NCBI RefSeq assembly: GCF_023661085.1
Contig: NZ_JAHDJT010000005.1
Location: 1-17,203, forward strand
Direction of reading: 5' to 3'
Origin: Wolbachia pipientis
GTDB taxonomy: Bacteria; Pseudomonadota; Alphaproteobacteria; Rickettsiales; Anaplasmataceae
DNA: 17,203 bases
A program made the position numbers and the translations under genes. Each line of letters starts with the position of its first letter. Positions within the stretch are counted from its first letter, which is position 1. A model generated the notes under the pieces. The model did not search any database and was not told where the DNA came from. It was given only the letters and a program-made list of their open reading frames with translations. Positions 1 to 7,639 of this stretch are shown here, one piece after another.

Positions 1-136
1 TTAGACTAGTTGCGCTTAAAAGCAGCTAAATTGCAGCGTTTAAGACATAAAAACACCGATACTGACAACAGACAGTAACCAGGGCTTCTTTTGCCTTTTT
101 TTCTCGTTTAGTAAATTTCTTAAGCATAAAGGTTAT
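1..136 (-). repeat. Dispersed repeat, left copy of an inverted pair
   Basis: The reverse complement of this stretch is found again at about 16991-17122. Positions 1-54 match 17069-17122 perfectly in inverted orientation. A second similar block, with a T-rich CTTTTGCC core near 87-120, matches about 17001-17050 with small differences. The part between them has diverged. The repeat reaches the window edge and may continue to the left. It contains internal inverted repeats (CTTAAAAGC against GCGTTTAAG near 15-44), as in palindromic intergenic elements. I see no transposase, so it is a repeat or non-autonomous element and not an intact IS. The rest of the gene-free stretch to position 215 shows nothing I can name. 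Confidence 0.8.
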
Positions 137-215
137 ATCAATTTTCGTTATCAAGCAAGATAAATTCGCTAAACCTCTAATCGTAAGGAAACTTTTTAAT
201 TTGCCAAAAAAAATA

Positions 216-1580
216 TCATTGGGATTTGGTATCAGACGGCAATTTGGCTGACATGTCCAATTTTAAATATCTGCTGCTCATAGTAAAAACTTCTGGATCT
301 TGATAAGCTAGCTTGAGTATAGCGAGTATGTTAATAAACAGCAAAGCGGCGATCGAAATATCAGCAACATCCCATAGTAACTGGACTTTACTTATCGCGC
401 CAAGTGGAATGATTGCGGTAAAAATTACAATCCAGACTTTAGTGTATTTGTCATTCATAGACATATAGCGTATTGTCTGTTTTGAGCAAAAGAACCAAGT
501 AAAAATAGTAGTAAAGGCAAAACAAAACATTATAGCCATGATTAAGTAGTCAATATAATGCCAATTCATAGCTTTTCTAAAAGCAAAGATGCACATGTTA
601 GTGCTCTCTAAATCAGTGATCCAAGAATCTGTGACAAGCAGTACCATCGTTGTAATAAATACTACGAATACAACTATGAAAGGTGATATTATTGTGATTA
701 GGCTCTGTTCAATGATAAATTTATTGTTGTTTTTCTTAGGAACAATTGAAGAGTGCACGATGCCTTCAAGGCCAAGCCCTATATCTGTTGCGAAGATACC
801 TCGCAGGGTTCCTACTTGAATAATAGTCAACATCTCCACAATTAAACCTAGAGATAAACCAAAGCTAAAGCTGTCAGTTGTAAAAAAGCCGCTTGTTATT
901 AGCTTTAGAGAAGGAAGAATATTTTCGCTAAACTTAAATAATATAATACCACAAAGCGTTAGGTAACTCACCGTCATTATCGGTATCGTAGCTGATATGA
1001 AAATTTTAATTTTTTTTAAGCTGAGAGCTGCAACAATAAAAAATATTATGGCCATTGTGATTCCACCAGTAATCACAGGTACATCTATCATGTCAAGTGG
1101 TATTGACAGAGAATTTACCTGAACAAGGTTACCAACGGTTATCGAGACTATCATCATAATGACTAGAAACGCAATTGTGGCTTTTCTAGAGTTAAATGCA
1201 TCAGCCATGTAGGCTATAGGACCACCTATAAACCTTCCATTTTTTTTCTTTCTGTTTTTTATACTCAGATAACAAGTGACATATTTTATTGCAGAAGTGA
1301 TAACAACAATTATTGCCATCCATAAAATAGAGCCAGGTCCCCCAGTTTTTAGAGCAACAGCAGTTCCTGAAATATTTCCTACTCCTAAATTTCCCCCTAA
1401 AATTGTAAATAGTGCGGCTATAGAAGAAAATTTATTTTCCCCTCTCTTGGCCCCAATGAGTGAAAGAGCGTACGGCAATCTAAATATCTGTAGCCATTTT
1501 AGTTTAACTGATAGATAAACACCGGCGATTAGTATAAGTAATATTGTTGGCAGTAATAAAGCAAACTTTACTATATCCAT
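216..1580 (-). CDS. Sodium:alanine/glycine symporter family (AGCS) protein
   Basis: This 454-residue, strongly hydrophobic protein has about ten or more membrane segments and belongs to the alanine-or-glycine:cation symporter family. The family's N-terminal signature is clear at residues 62-88 (GGNLGVGNISG, then GGPGSILWM). The usual GGP-x-x-YM element follows at 119-125. The second signature is also present (RGIFATDIGLG, 260-270), though it differs from the usual RG-x-FSNEAG-x-G form. Family members import small neutral amino acids with sodium across the inner membrane, which would suit an intracellular bacterium living on host amino acids. Substrate cannot be read from the sequence. The ATG at 1580 is chosen because it begins directly before the first hydrophobic segment. 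No strong Shine-Dalgarno sequence is visible. It follows the DsbD-like gene on the same strand after 118 bases, so the two could share a transcript. Confidence 0.88.
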   Translation of the reverse strand: MDIVKFALLLPTILLILIAGVYLSVKLKWLQIFRLPYALSLIGAKRGENKFSSIAALFTILGGNLGVGNISGTAVALKTGGPGSILWMAIIVVITSAIKYVTCYLSIKNRKKKNGRFIGGPIAYMADAFNSRKATIAFLVIMMIVSITVGNLVQVNSLSIPLDMIDVPVITGGITMAIIFFIVAALSLKKIKIFISATIPIMTVSYLTLCGIILFKFSENILPSLKLITSGFFTTDSFSFGLSLGLIVEMLTIIQVGTLRGIFATDIGLGLEGIVHSSIVPKKNNNKFIIEQSLITIISPFIVVFVVFITTMVLLVTDSWITDLESTNMCIFAFRKAMNWHYIDYLIMAIMFCFAFTTIFTWFFCSKQTIRYMSMNDKYTKVWIVIFTAIIPLGAISKVQLLWDVADISIAALLFINILAILKLAYQDPEVFTMSSRYLKLDMSAKLPSDTKSQ

Positions 1581-1698
1581 CTACGTGCTGAAGGTAAGCG
1601 TTTTGATTTAAGTATACAAAAAAAATTGAAAATACCTAACTTATTGTTCATGAGAAGTCACACTACAAACGCTATATAAGCTAACAGTCTGCCAAACC

Positions 1699-2202
1699 CT
1701 ATTTTTCATACCACTCGTTTATGAGTTTACTGGCATCAAAGTCTACAAAGTTCTTCAGTGGTTGCTTGATTTTTATTTCAGCCTTTTTAGGGATGCACCT
1801 ATCTTTACATATCGCATAATTTATACGAAAGTTAAGGTCAATATACCCTCGGCTTGGAAACACGCTCATTTTGAAGGGAAATAATACCATATCCTTGTAT
1901 ACGTTACTGACAAATGTCACTCTTCCTATTTTGTCTTTATGTTCTTTTGGAGTAGGCCAATAAATATCTATATTTGATGTGTTGCCCTTGCAATCAAAAG
2001 AAGTGGGAAGACCAAAATCTCCAGGGTCCTTATAATATATATGCCAACCTGGCCTTATTGTAACCTTTATTGCACCTTCAAGGGTAAGGTTTGCTTCATT
2101 TACCTTACCAATAAGCAAATCAAATTTTGCAACTTCTTCGTCAGCATGAAGTTGAGTGCAAAAAAAAAGCAAAAACAATATTAAATGTGCATGTATTTTC
2201 AT
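1699..2202 (-). CDS. Secreted DsbD-alpha-like (DsbD N-terminal domain) protein
   Basis: The 167-residue product begins with a hydrophobic signal peptide (about residues 1-20, likely cut after LHA). The rest looks like the periplasmic N-terminal domain of DsbD/ScsB-type disulfide reductases: a GWHIYYKDPGDFGLP segment at 52-66, WPTPKE at 82-87 and a cysteine pair C132-x3-C136 inside ICKDRCIP. In full DsbD this domain passes electrons from the membrane domain to periplasmic partners. Here neither the eight-helix membrane domain nor the C-terminal thioredoxin domain follows. The downstream gene is an unrelated symporter. The protein is therefore a stand-alone version, which may be served by a CcdA/DsbD membrane partner encoded elsewhere. 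Its role could be disulfide isomerisation or cytochrome c maturation. The family call is fairly secure; the exact partner is unknown. Confidence 0.78.
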   Translation of the reverse strand: MKIHAHLILFLLFFCTQLHADEEVAKFDLLIGKVNEANLTLEGAIKVTIRPGWHIYYKDPGDFGLPTSFDCKGNTSNIDIYWPTPKEHKDKIGRVTFVSNVYKDMVLFPFKMSVFPSRGYIDLNFRINYAICKDRCIPKKAEIKIKQPLKNFVDFDASKLINEWYEK

Positions 2203-2260
2203 AAAGGCAGTTCTACCCTATATATAAAGGAAAAAATTTAGATTTTAGCTATTATAATAA

Positions 2261-2297
2261 ACAATATTATATAAATTATTTATTAATATAATATTGT
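2261..2297. repeat. Perfect 12-base AT-rich inverted repeat
   Basis: ACAATATTATAT at 2261-2272 is repeated in reverse complement as ATATAATATTGT at 2286-2297, with a 13-base loop. It lies 59 bases upstream of the start of the DsbD-like gene. It could be an operator, a hairpin in that gene's leader, or chance in very AT-rich DNA. Confidence 0.5.
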
Positions 2298-2473
2298 ACT
2301 AATGTAGAGATACCCACCCTAGTGGGCTTCTGCGCTGCCTTTTGTTATTAGATAACCGTAGTATAAAGAAATGAGAAGGATAAGGAAAATAAAAAGTAGT
2401 GTCTTTTTGTAAAAAGCACTGCACGCATTACCTTTAGCACACAGTAAAATATGAGATCTTTAAAGAGAAGATA

Positions 2474-2504
2474 CCGTGGAGCAAGTGAATTTCTTGCCCC
2501 AAGG
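2474..2504 (-). terminator. Hairpin terminator after groEL
   Basis: On the minus strand the RNA would fold as CCUUGGGGCAAG, a 7-base loop, then CUUGCUCCACGG. This is a 12-pair stem with one G-U pair and one mismatch. It starts about 10 bases beyond the groEL stop codon and is followed by a pyrimidine-rich TATCTTCTCTTT tract. This fits an intrinsic terminator, though the T-run is interrupted. Confidence 0.65.
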
Positions 2505-2514
2505 TTTCATTTAC

Positions 2515-4167
2515 TTAGAATCCATTCATTCCACCCATGCCGCCTGCACCCATAGGAGATGAAGCGCTTTCATCCTTGTTTGGTACATCAACTATCATAG
2601 ATTCAGTAGTAATCAGTACGCTTGCAACAGATATCGCTGTTTCAAAAGCAATACGGACCACCTTCGCCGGGTCAATAACACCTGCAGTAAATGCGTTAGC
2701 ATAATTCATAGCTTCAACGTTGTATATAAGCTCTTTATCATTCTGTTTAATCAAATGATCAATTATAACAGCAGACTCAAGACCAGCATTTTTGACTAAT
2801 CTCTTGATAGGAGCACTGAGGACTTTCTTAATAATATTTATACCTATCTGTTCTTCATCGCTTCCACCTTTTAGCTTATCAAGAACAGATGAAGTGTAAA
2901 GAAGTGCAGCTCCACCACCTGGAACTATACCTTCTTCGATTGCAGCTCTTGTTGCATGCAGTGCATCCTCAACTCTATCTCTACGCTCTTTAACTTCTAC
3001 TTCAGTTGCTCCACCAACTTTAAGTACAGCAACGCCACCCGATAATTTTGCTAAACGTTCCCTTAGCTTTTCCTTATCGTAATCGGAAGTTGAAGTTTCA
3101 ATTTGCGATTTGATCTGTTCGATCCTAGCTTTCACTCTGTCAGAATCGCTATTTTCACTGACAATTGTGGTATTGTCTTTAGTGATTTTAACATTTTTAG
3201 CGGTACCAAGATCTTCAAGAGAGAGATCTTCCATCTTGATTCCAAGTTCGTCTTTTATGACGTACTTAGCACCTGTTAAAGTTGCTATATCTTCAAGCAT
3301 CTCTTTTCTTCTGTCACCAAAGCCTGGAGCTTTTACCGCAGCGACTTTTAAACCACCACGCAGTTTGTTGATAACCAAAGTACTTAGTGCTTCACCTTCA
3401 ATATCCTCTGCAATAATAAGTAAAGGTCTACCAGACTTAACAACGGCTTCAAGAATAGGAAGTAGAGGTTGGATAATATTCAGTTTTTTCTCTGTAATTA
3501 AGAGATATGGATCATCAAGCTCCACAATCATTTTTTCATTGTTCGTAATAAAGTACGGAGAAAGATAACCGCGATCAAACTGCATACCAGTAGTAAGTTC
3601 AACTTCTAATTCTTTTGAACCCTTACTTTCTTCAACAGTGATCACACCTTCTTTTCCGACCTTTTTAACGGCATCAGCAATGCTACTACCAATATCTCTA
3701 TCACCATTTGCAGAAATGATAGCAACTTGCGCTACTTCATCTACCTTCTCCAAAGAAATTGTGCGAGACATCGATGCAATTTCCTTTAATACTACATCTT
3801 TTGCCTTCTGCATTCCATTTTTAATGCTAACACGATCATTTCCAGCAGCAATTGATTTTGAAGCCTCCATTATCATGTTGCTAGTTAGTATTGAGCACGT
3901 TGTTGTACCATCACCAACTTTATCATTACATTGAGAACAGCTTTGAGCAAAGATACTTGTTATTGCAGCATTTAATGGTTTTTCAGGCTTGATACCCTTC
4001 ATTACCTTATAACCATCTTTTGTAATTTCTGGTGCTCCATAGGGCTTGTTAATCCCTACTGTTTTTCCTCTAGGCCCTGCAGTTACTGCTACTGTTGAAT
4101 CTACTACTGCTGCAACTTCACGAAAAGCTTCTTGCAACTGCTCGCCTGACACTACTATATTAGTCAT
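2515..4167 (-). CDS. groEL: 60 kDa chaperonin GroEL
   Basis: GroEL forms the 14-subunit double ring that folds cytosolic proteins with GroES and ATP. The 550-residue product is full length. It shows the ATP-site segments ([12 protein letters not shown] near residue 30, GDGTTT near 85), the apical domain ([21 protein letters not shown] near 245-265), GGAALLY in the equatorial domain and the Gly-Met-rich tail ([12 protein letters not shown]). I place the start at the ATG at 4165-4167, giving [12 protein letters not shown] at 4174-4176 could extend the frame by three residues, but that GTG is part of the Shine-Dalgarno sequence AAGAGGTGAT, which is well placed for the ATG. The gene lies 101 bases after groES and shares its promoter. 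The wording closely matches Wolbachia GroEL as I remember it. Confidence 0.98.
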   Translation of the reverse strand: MTNIVVSGEQLQEAFREVAAVVDSTVAVTAGPRGKTVGINKPYGAPEITKDGYKVMKGIKPEKPLNAAITSIFAQSCSQCNDKVGDGTTTCSILTSNMIMEASKSIAAGNDRVSIKNGMQKAKDVVLKEIASMSRTISLEKVDEVAQVAIISANGDRDIGSSIADAVKKVGKEGVITVEESKGSKELEVELTTGMQFDRGYLSPYFITNNEKMIVELDDPYLLITEKKLNIIQPLLPILEAVVKSGRPLLIIAEDIEGEALSTLVINKLRGGLKVAAVKAPGFGDRRKEMLEDIATLTGAKYVIKDELGIKMEDLSLEDLGTAKNVKITKDNTTIVSENSDSDRVKARIEQIKSQIETSTSDYDKEKLRERLAKLSGGVAVLKVGGATEVEVKERRDRVEDALHATRAAIEEGIVPGGGAALLYTSSVLDKLKGGSDEEQIGINIIKKVLSAPIKRLVKNAGLESAVIIDHLIKQNDKELIYNVEAMNYANAFTAGVIDPAKVVRIAFETAISVASVLITTESMIVDVPNKDESASSPMGAGGMGGMNGF

Positions 4168-4268
4168 TTTTATCACCTCTTGTTAATAAAAAATTTAGAA
4201 AACTATAATAAAATCACTTATAATGCACTATTTTGTGCTTTGTTTTAGTTTAGTAAAAGTAAAAGCTG

Positions 4269-4559
4269 CTACTTAATGATAGCAAGTATATCGGACTCTT
4301 TCATCACTATAAACTTTTCATCGCCGTGCTCTATCTCCGTACCAGCCCATTGCCGATAAAAAACTTTGTCACCGGTTTTTACAGTTAAAGCTATGCGTTC
4401 ACCACTTGAATTGCGTGAACCTTCACCAGTTGCTATAACTTCACCTTTAGTAGGCTTCTTTTCAGCACTCGATGGAAGCACAATTCCACCTTGTTTTTCT
4501 TCACTGATAGGCTTAATCAAAACGCTATCATCCAATACACTTAAGTTTATACTTGACAT
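4269..4559 (-). CDS. groES: 10 kDa co-chaperonin GroES
   Basis: GroES caps the GroEL ring as a heptamer. The 96-residue protein has the family order: an N-terminal strand (LDDSVLIKP), the mobile loop that contacts GroEL (around residues 20-32, [11 protein letters not shown]), a GEVIATGEG strand, and a C-terminal strand ending ILAIIK. The length is normal. A good Shine-Dalgarno sequence (GATGAGGA) precedes the ATG. It is the first gene of the groES-groEL operon and is preceded by a heat-shock-type promoter, see 4595-4623. The divergent ygfZ begins 144 bases away. Confidence 0.98.
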   Translation of the reverse strand: MSSINLSVLDDSVLIKPISEEKQGGIVLPSSAEKKPTKGEVIATGEGSRNSSGERIALTVKTGDKVFYRQWAGTEIEHGDEKFIVMKESDILAIIK

Positions 4560-4594
4560 TTGTTTTCCTCATCAACAAATTAACCTATAAGCTT

Positions 4595-4623
4595 ATATAT
4601 GTACTTGTAAGCTGGATTTCAAG
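4595..4623 (-). promoter_or_regulatory. Heat-shock (sigma-32 type) promoter of groESL
   Basis: On the minus strand the sequence reads CTTGAAA (4617-4623) and CATATAT (4595-4601), with 18 bases between CTTG and CATATAT. This closely fits the alphaproteobacterial RpoH consensus (CTTG, 17-18 bases, CYTATNT). It lies about 35-65 bases upstream of the groES start codon. Transcription would begin about 30 bases before groES. Confidence 0.7.
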
Positions 4624-4703
4624 GGCTGAGGCTTGTAAAATATAAGAAGACGAAGTGTACCTAATATTATATAGTAAAATTTAGGTTTATTGACAGAAAT
4701 TGT

Positions 4704-5498
4704 ATGAGTTATATACCATTGCAAAGCCGTGGTGTAATAGTTTTATACAGGCCAGACGCGAGGGATTTCCTGCAGGGTATTATAACAAATGATATTAATA
4801 AGCTAGATAGTCAAAAAGCTATTTACTCTTTGCTGCTTAGCCCTCAGGGAAAGTACTTATACGATTTTTTTCTGATTAGATACGGTAAATACATCCTTTT
4901 GGAATGCGAAAATGTGCACTTGCAGCAAATAATTGAAAAACTAGATTTGCTTAAAACTTACCTGAGAGTGAAGACTAAAGACGTTAGTTCATTGTATAAG
5001 GTTGGGGTTTTGTTTGATACTAAGTCAACAGAATGTAATGAGTCACAAATTATTTTTCAAGATCCAAGGCACAAATCTTTGGGAATGAGGATCATACATA
5101 AGGGCGAAATAAAGCAGCCAGCCGGAGATTTTACTCAGTACGAAAAAGTTAGAATTCAAAACCTCGTTCCAGATGGAGCAAGGGATATGGTGCAGAATTC
5201 ATCGTTTCCGCTGCAGTATTTAATCGATAAGGTCAACGGAATAAGCTTCAATAAGGGGTGTTATATAGGCCAGGAAGTTGTAAATCGAATGAGCAGGCAA
5301 GAAACGTTCAGAAGAAAACTTTACCTTGTTGAGGGAAACAGTGCACTTCCAAATATCGGTACCAAAGTAACAAATGAGAACAATGAAGAAATAGGCGAAC
5401 TGCGCTCTAGCGTAGACAATATTGGACTTGCATTGCTTTATACTGGAAAAAGCCACGCCAATCTATATACCGGTGGGATCAAAATATCTGCGCGTTAG
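4704..5498 (+). CDS. ygfZ: YgfZ/GcvT-like folate-binding protein
   Basis: The 264-residue product belongs to the YgfZ (IBA57-type) branch of the GcvT fold. These proteins bind tetrahydrofolate and help maintain or repair certain Fe-S enzymes, including the tRNA methylthio-transferase MiaB. The diagnostic motif K-G-C-Y-x-G-Q-E is present at residues 184-191, with the conserved cysteine at 186. The N-terminal part also fits (LQGIITNDI at 23-31 and the LLLSPQGKYLYDFFL segment at 43-57). The full GcvT length of about 360 residues is not reached, and no glycine-cleavage genes are nearby, which favours YgfZ over GcvT. The ATG at 4704 precedes the conserved start; no strong ribosome site is seen. 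It is divergent from groES. Confidence 0.87.
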   Translation: MSYIPLQSRGVIVLYRPDARDFLQGIITNDINKLDSQKAIYSLLLSPQGKYLYDFFLIRYGKYILLECENVHLQQIIEKLDLLKTYLRVKTKDVSSLYKVGVLFDTKSTECNESQIIFQDPRHKSLGMRIIHKGEIKQPAGDFTQYEKVRIQNLVPDGARDMVQNSSFPLQYLIDKVNGISFNKGCYIGQEVVNRMSRQETFRRKLYLVEGNSALPNIGTKVTNENNEEIGELRSSVDNIGLALLYTGKSHANLYTGGIKISAR

Positions 5499-5557
5499 GA
5501 TGCTTGGGTCTAAGCTCAGGCAGTGCATGCACTAGCCATAGAAACGAAAAAAACTGC

Positions 5558-5589
5558 TTGACAAATTCCAACAATTTCATTACTATAAC
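5558..5589 (+). promoter_or_regulatory. Sigma-70-like promoter upstream of a small ORF
   Basis: A perfect -35 box TTGACA (5558-5563) is followed after 17 bases by TACTAT (5581-5586). An alternative -10 is TATAAC (5584-5589) with a 20-base spacer. It lies about 50 bases upstream of the ATG at 5637, so it could drive that small gene or a small RNA. Confidence 0.45.
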
Positions 5590-5636
5590 ACTAAGGGTGT
5601 TTCTGACTCAAAACTTGTTTTTGATCTGCAGGCTCA

Positions 5637-5744
5637 ATGACAAAATTCAGTAAAAAACTCAGGGTATTTTTTGGCGGATTGTATCAAATTATAGCGGCTG
5701 CATGTCTTTTTCATTTTTTCTACATTCAGCCAAATCGCGCTTGA
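5637..5744 (+). CDS. Candidate 35-residue small membrane protein
   Basis: The reading frame runs from ATG at 5637 to TGA at 5742-5744. It starts with a basic segment (MTKFSKKLR), continues with one hydrophobic stretch (about residues 10-30) and ends in a short polar tail (QPNRA). This is the layout of a single-pass small membrane protein. An AGG lies five bases before the ATG, and a TTGACA promoter-like element lies about 75 bases upstream. I do not recognise the family. It could also be a chance ORF inside a small RNA: GGCTCAATG (5631-5639) and CATTCAGCC (5723-5731) could pair, so a structured transcript of about 180 bases is possible. It is neither guaB nor ygfZ debris as far as I can see. 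Confidence 0.4.
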   Translation: MTKFSKKLRVFFGGLYQIIAAACLFHFFYIQPNRA

Positions 5745-5799
5745 ACTAAGCGTCAGTAAATTATTATAGCGCCAATTTACAGTATCATAGAATCAAAAC

Positions 5800-5858
5800 T
5801 CGCCACTCGGGATTTCTTTGCCTTTTTCTCCGTTTAGTAAATTTCCTAAATATTTATT
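5800..5858 (-). repeat. Dispersed repeat core, internal copy
   Basis: Read on the minus strand, this segment has the core TATTTAGGAAATTTACTAAA followed by CGGAGAAAAAGGCAAAGAAA and TCCCGAGTG. The same core, with substitutions, occurs at both window ends (about 87-125 inverted, 17001-17050 and 17127-17176). It is close to the 17127 copy at the CCCGAG end. Confidence 0.7.
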
Positions 5859-5941
5859 ACTAAAGTAGTATCTTAGATCTCAGTGTCAGCTACTGGGACG
5901 GCGGGAGAAGGAGAGGCTACTTGGATGACATTGAAAAGGAT

Positions 5942-7435
5942 CTACTCTGGATCAACTGGTAAGTTGGATGCTTGATAAGCGTAATTTGGAGCTTCTTGCG
6001 TAATAATTATATCATGAGCATGACTCTCTCTGAGTCCAGATGCAGTAATAGTAACGAATTTGCAGTTTTTCTTCATCTCTTCTATACTTCTATTACCAGT
6101 ATACCCCATTGCAGCCTGCAACCCACCAATTAATTGATGGATTACCCCTGAAGCTGGACCTTTAAATGGAACTCTTCCTTCTACTCCTTGTGGAACTAAT
6201 TTTAGTTTTGAGTCTTTATCTTGAAAATAACGGCTCGCTGAACCTCGTTTCATTGCACTGATAGACCCCATTCCTCGATAACCTTTGTATGCTCTGCCCT
6301 TGTACATGATGATCTCGCCTGGACTTTCGTCAGTGCCCGCAAAAAGTGAACCAATCATCACAGAATCAGCGCCGGCTGCGACAGCTTTTGCAACATCTCC
6401 TGAGTATTTTATCCCACCATCAGCAATCAATCTTACTTTTCTTGCTTTACACACTTCTGCAACATTTTGAATTGCGGAAAATTGTGGTACACCAACACCT
6501 GTAACTATCCTAGTTGTGCAGATTGATCCAGGCCCTATGCCAACCTTCACTGCATCAACGCCTGCGTCAATCAATGCTTCAGCAGCCTCTTTTGTGGCAA
6601 TGTTGCCACCTACTAGCTGCGTGTTTGGGTACATCGCTTTTATTTCTCTAATGGTGCTGATAACATTTTCGGAATGACCGTGAGCGGTATCCACGACAAT
6701 CACATCAATTTCTTCTCCAATTAAAGCTTCGCATCTTTCTATGCCATCCTTTTTGCCAGTGCCAACTGCAGCAGCAACTCTGAGCCGCCCTTTACTGTCT
6801 TTACATGAATTGGGATATCTATTGTATTTTTCAATGTCTTTAACCGTAATTAGTCCTATACAACAAGAATTTTCATCTACGACCAAAAGCTTCTCTATTC
6901 TATTTTCATGTAACAATTTCATTGCTGAGGCACTATTCACTTCCTGCTCCCGCACTGTAATTAGCTTGTCTTTTGTCATCACTTCAGAAACTTTTACACC
7001 CATGTTCCGGTCTTCAATAAACCTCACATCCCGGTTAGTTAAAATTCCCACTAACTTAAATTGATCAACCACAGGAATGCCAGAATAATTGTGCTCTTTC
7101 ATTAATGAAATCGCTTCCGCAACTGTTTTATCTGGAGAAATCGTAATTGGATTATACACGATCCAACTTTCATATTTTTTTACCCTTCTGACTTCCGAAA
7201 CTTGCTCATCTATTGATAGATTTTTATGTATGCAACCTACTCCACCATGTTGGGCAATAGCTATTGCAAAGTCTGATTCAGTAACAGTATCCATTGCGGA
7301 AGATATGAGAGGGATATTGAGCTCTATGCTATTTGTTAAATAAGTTTTCGTATCTGCATCACAAGGTAATATATTAGAATGGGCTGGCAAGAGTAGTATA
7401 TCGTCGAACGAATAACAAGCTTCCATTTTTTTCAT
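5942..7435 (-). CDS. guaB: Inosine-5'-monophosphate dehydrogenase GuaB
   Basis: GuaB oxidises IMP to XMP with NAD+, the committed step to GMP. The 497-residue length is normal. The N-terminal barrel part ([12 protein letters not shown] at 9-20, SSAMDTVTE at 45-53) is followed by two CBS domains (about residues 95-205), then the barrel resumes. The catalytic loop GPGSICTTR is at 301-309, with nucleophile C306. The phosphate-binding GG/GS segments and the flap (YRGMGS) are present, as is the C-terminal [11 protein letters not shown] segment. The start at 7435 gives MKKMEAC; an ATG three codons later (7426) is equally possible, because neither has a strong ribosome site. It is convergent with ygfZ and divergent from the TPR gene across a 204-base gap. 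The CBS domains suggest allosteric control by nucleotides, as known for the family. Confidence 0.97.
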   Translation of the reverse strand: MKKMEACYSFDDILLLPAHSNILPCDADTKTYLTNSIELNIPLISSAMDTVTESDFAIAIAQHGGVGCIHKNLSIDEQVSEVRRVKKYESWIVYNPITISPDKTVAEAISLMKEHNYSGIPVVDQFKLVGILTNRDVRFIEDRNMGVKVSEVMTKDKLITVREQEVNSASAMKLLHENRIEKLLVVDENSCCIGLITVKDIEKYNRYPNSCKDSKGRLRVAAAVGTGKKDGIERCEALIGEEIDVIVVDTAHGHSENVISTIREIKAMYPNTQLVGGNIATKEAAEALIDAGVDAVKVGIGPGSICTTRIVTGVGVPQFSAIQNVAEVCKARKVRLIADGGIKYSGDVAKAVAAGADSVMIGSLFAGTDESPGEIIMYKGRAYKGYRGMGSISAMKRGSASRYFQDKDSKLKLVPQGVEGRVPFKGPASGVIHQLIGGLQAAMGYTGNRSIEEMKKNCKFVTITASGLRESHAHDIIITQEAPNYAYQASNLPVDPE

Positions 7436-7639
7436 AGGCTTTATTTAAAGCTTATACGCCAATTGATTGAATTGCAATAGGGCTGTACAAAATTAGCTAG
7501 CAGATTGCCGCTTATACTCCCGTGTTAAGTTTAATTGCGCACATGCTGCAAAATGGGGTAAATATATATGTTTGCCTCTAATTAATACTATCTTTATTAT
7601 TATATGAGATAGCTAAGTCAGTATTTATAAATCTATGCT

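Larger units (their letters stand above)
2203..2514. other. Intergenic region with an AT-rich inverted repeat
   Basis: This 312-base gap between groEL and the DsbD-like gene has no convincing ORF. It contains a perfect 12-base inverted repeat (2261-2272 against 2286-2297, loop 13), a small GC-rich hairpin (CCCAC/GTGGG, 2313-2326) and the groEL hairpin at 2474-2504. The promoter of the DsbD-like gene should lie in the AT-rich part near 2220-2300, but I cannot fix its boxes. Confidence 0.55.
5499..5941. other. Intergenic region with small ORF and repeat remnants
   Basis: This 443-base gap between the convergent ygfZ and guaB holds a perfect 12-base palindrome (AGTGCATGCACT, 5522-5533). It also holds a promoter-like element with a 35-codon ORF, a copy of the dispersed repeat core at 5800-5858, and a short hairpin at 5878-5898 (TCTCAGT, 7-base loop, ACTGGGA). 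No tRNA or known ncRNA was recognised. Confidence 0.6.

Noticed and set aside
2300..2460. Possible riboswitch or tRNA between groEL and the DsbD-like gene
   Set aside because: The only GC-rich hairpin is five pairs long, and no tRNA cloverleaf, T-loop consensus or known riboswitch core could be traced.
3110..3568. 152-codon plus-strand ORF within groEL
   Set aside because: It is antisense to a fully conserved groEL coding region; its Ser/Leu-rich translation is the usual shadow of a coding strand.
4168..4176. Three-residue N-terminal extension of GroEL from a GTG start
   Set aside because: The GTG lies inside the Shine-Dalgarno sequence AAGAGGTGAT, which is correctly spaced for the ATG at 4165-4167, and the MTNIVVSG start fits Wolbachia GroEL.
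5483..5587. 34-codon minus-strand ORF (ATG near 5587) opposite the small-ORF promoter
   Set aside because: It overlaps the 3' end of ygfZ and the promoter-like element, with no ribosome site seen, so it is less convincing than the plus-strand ORF.
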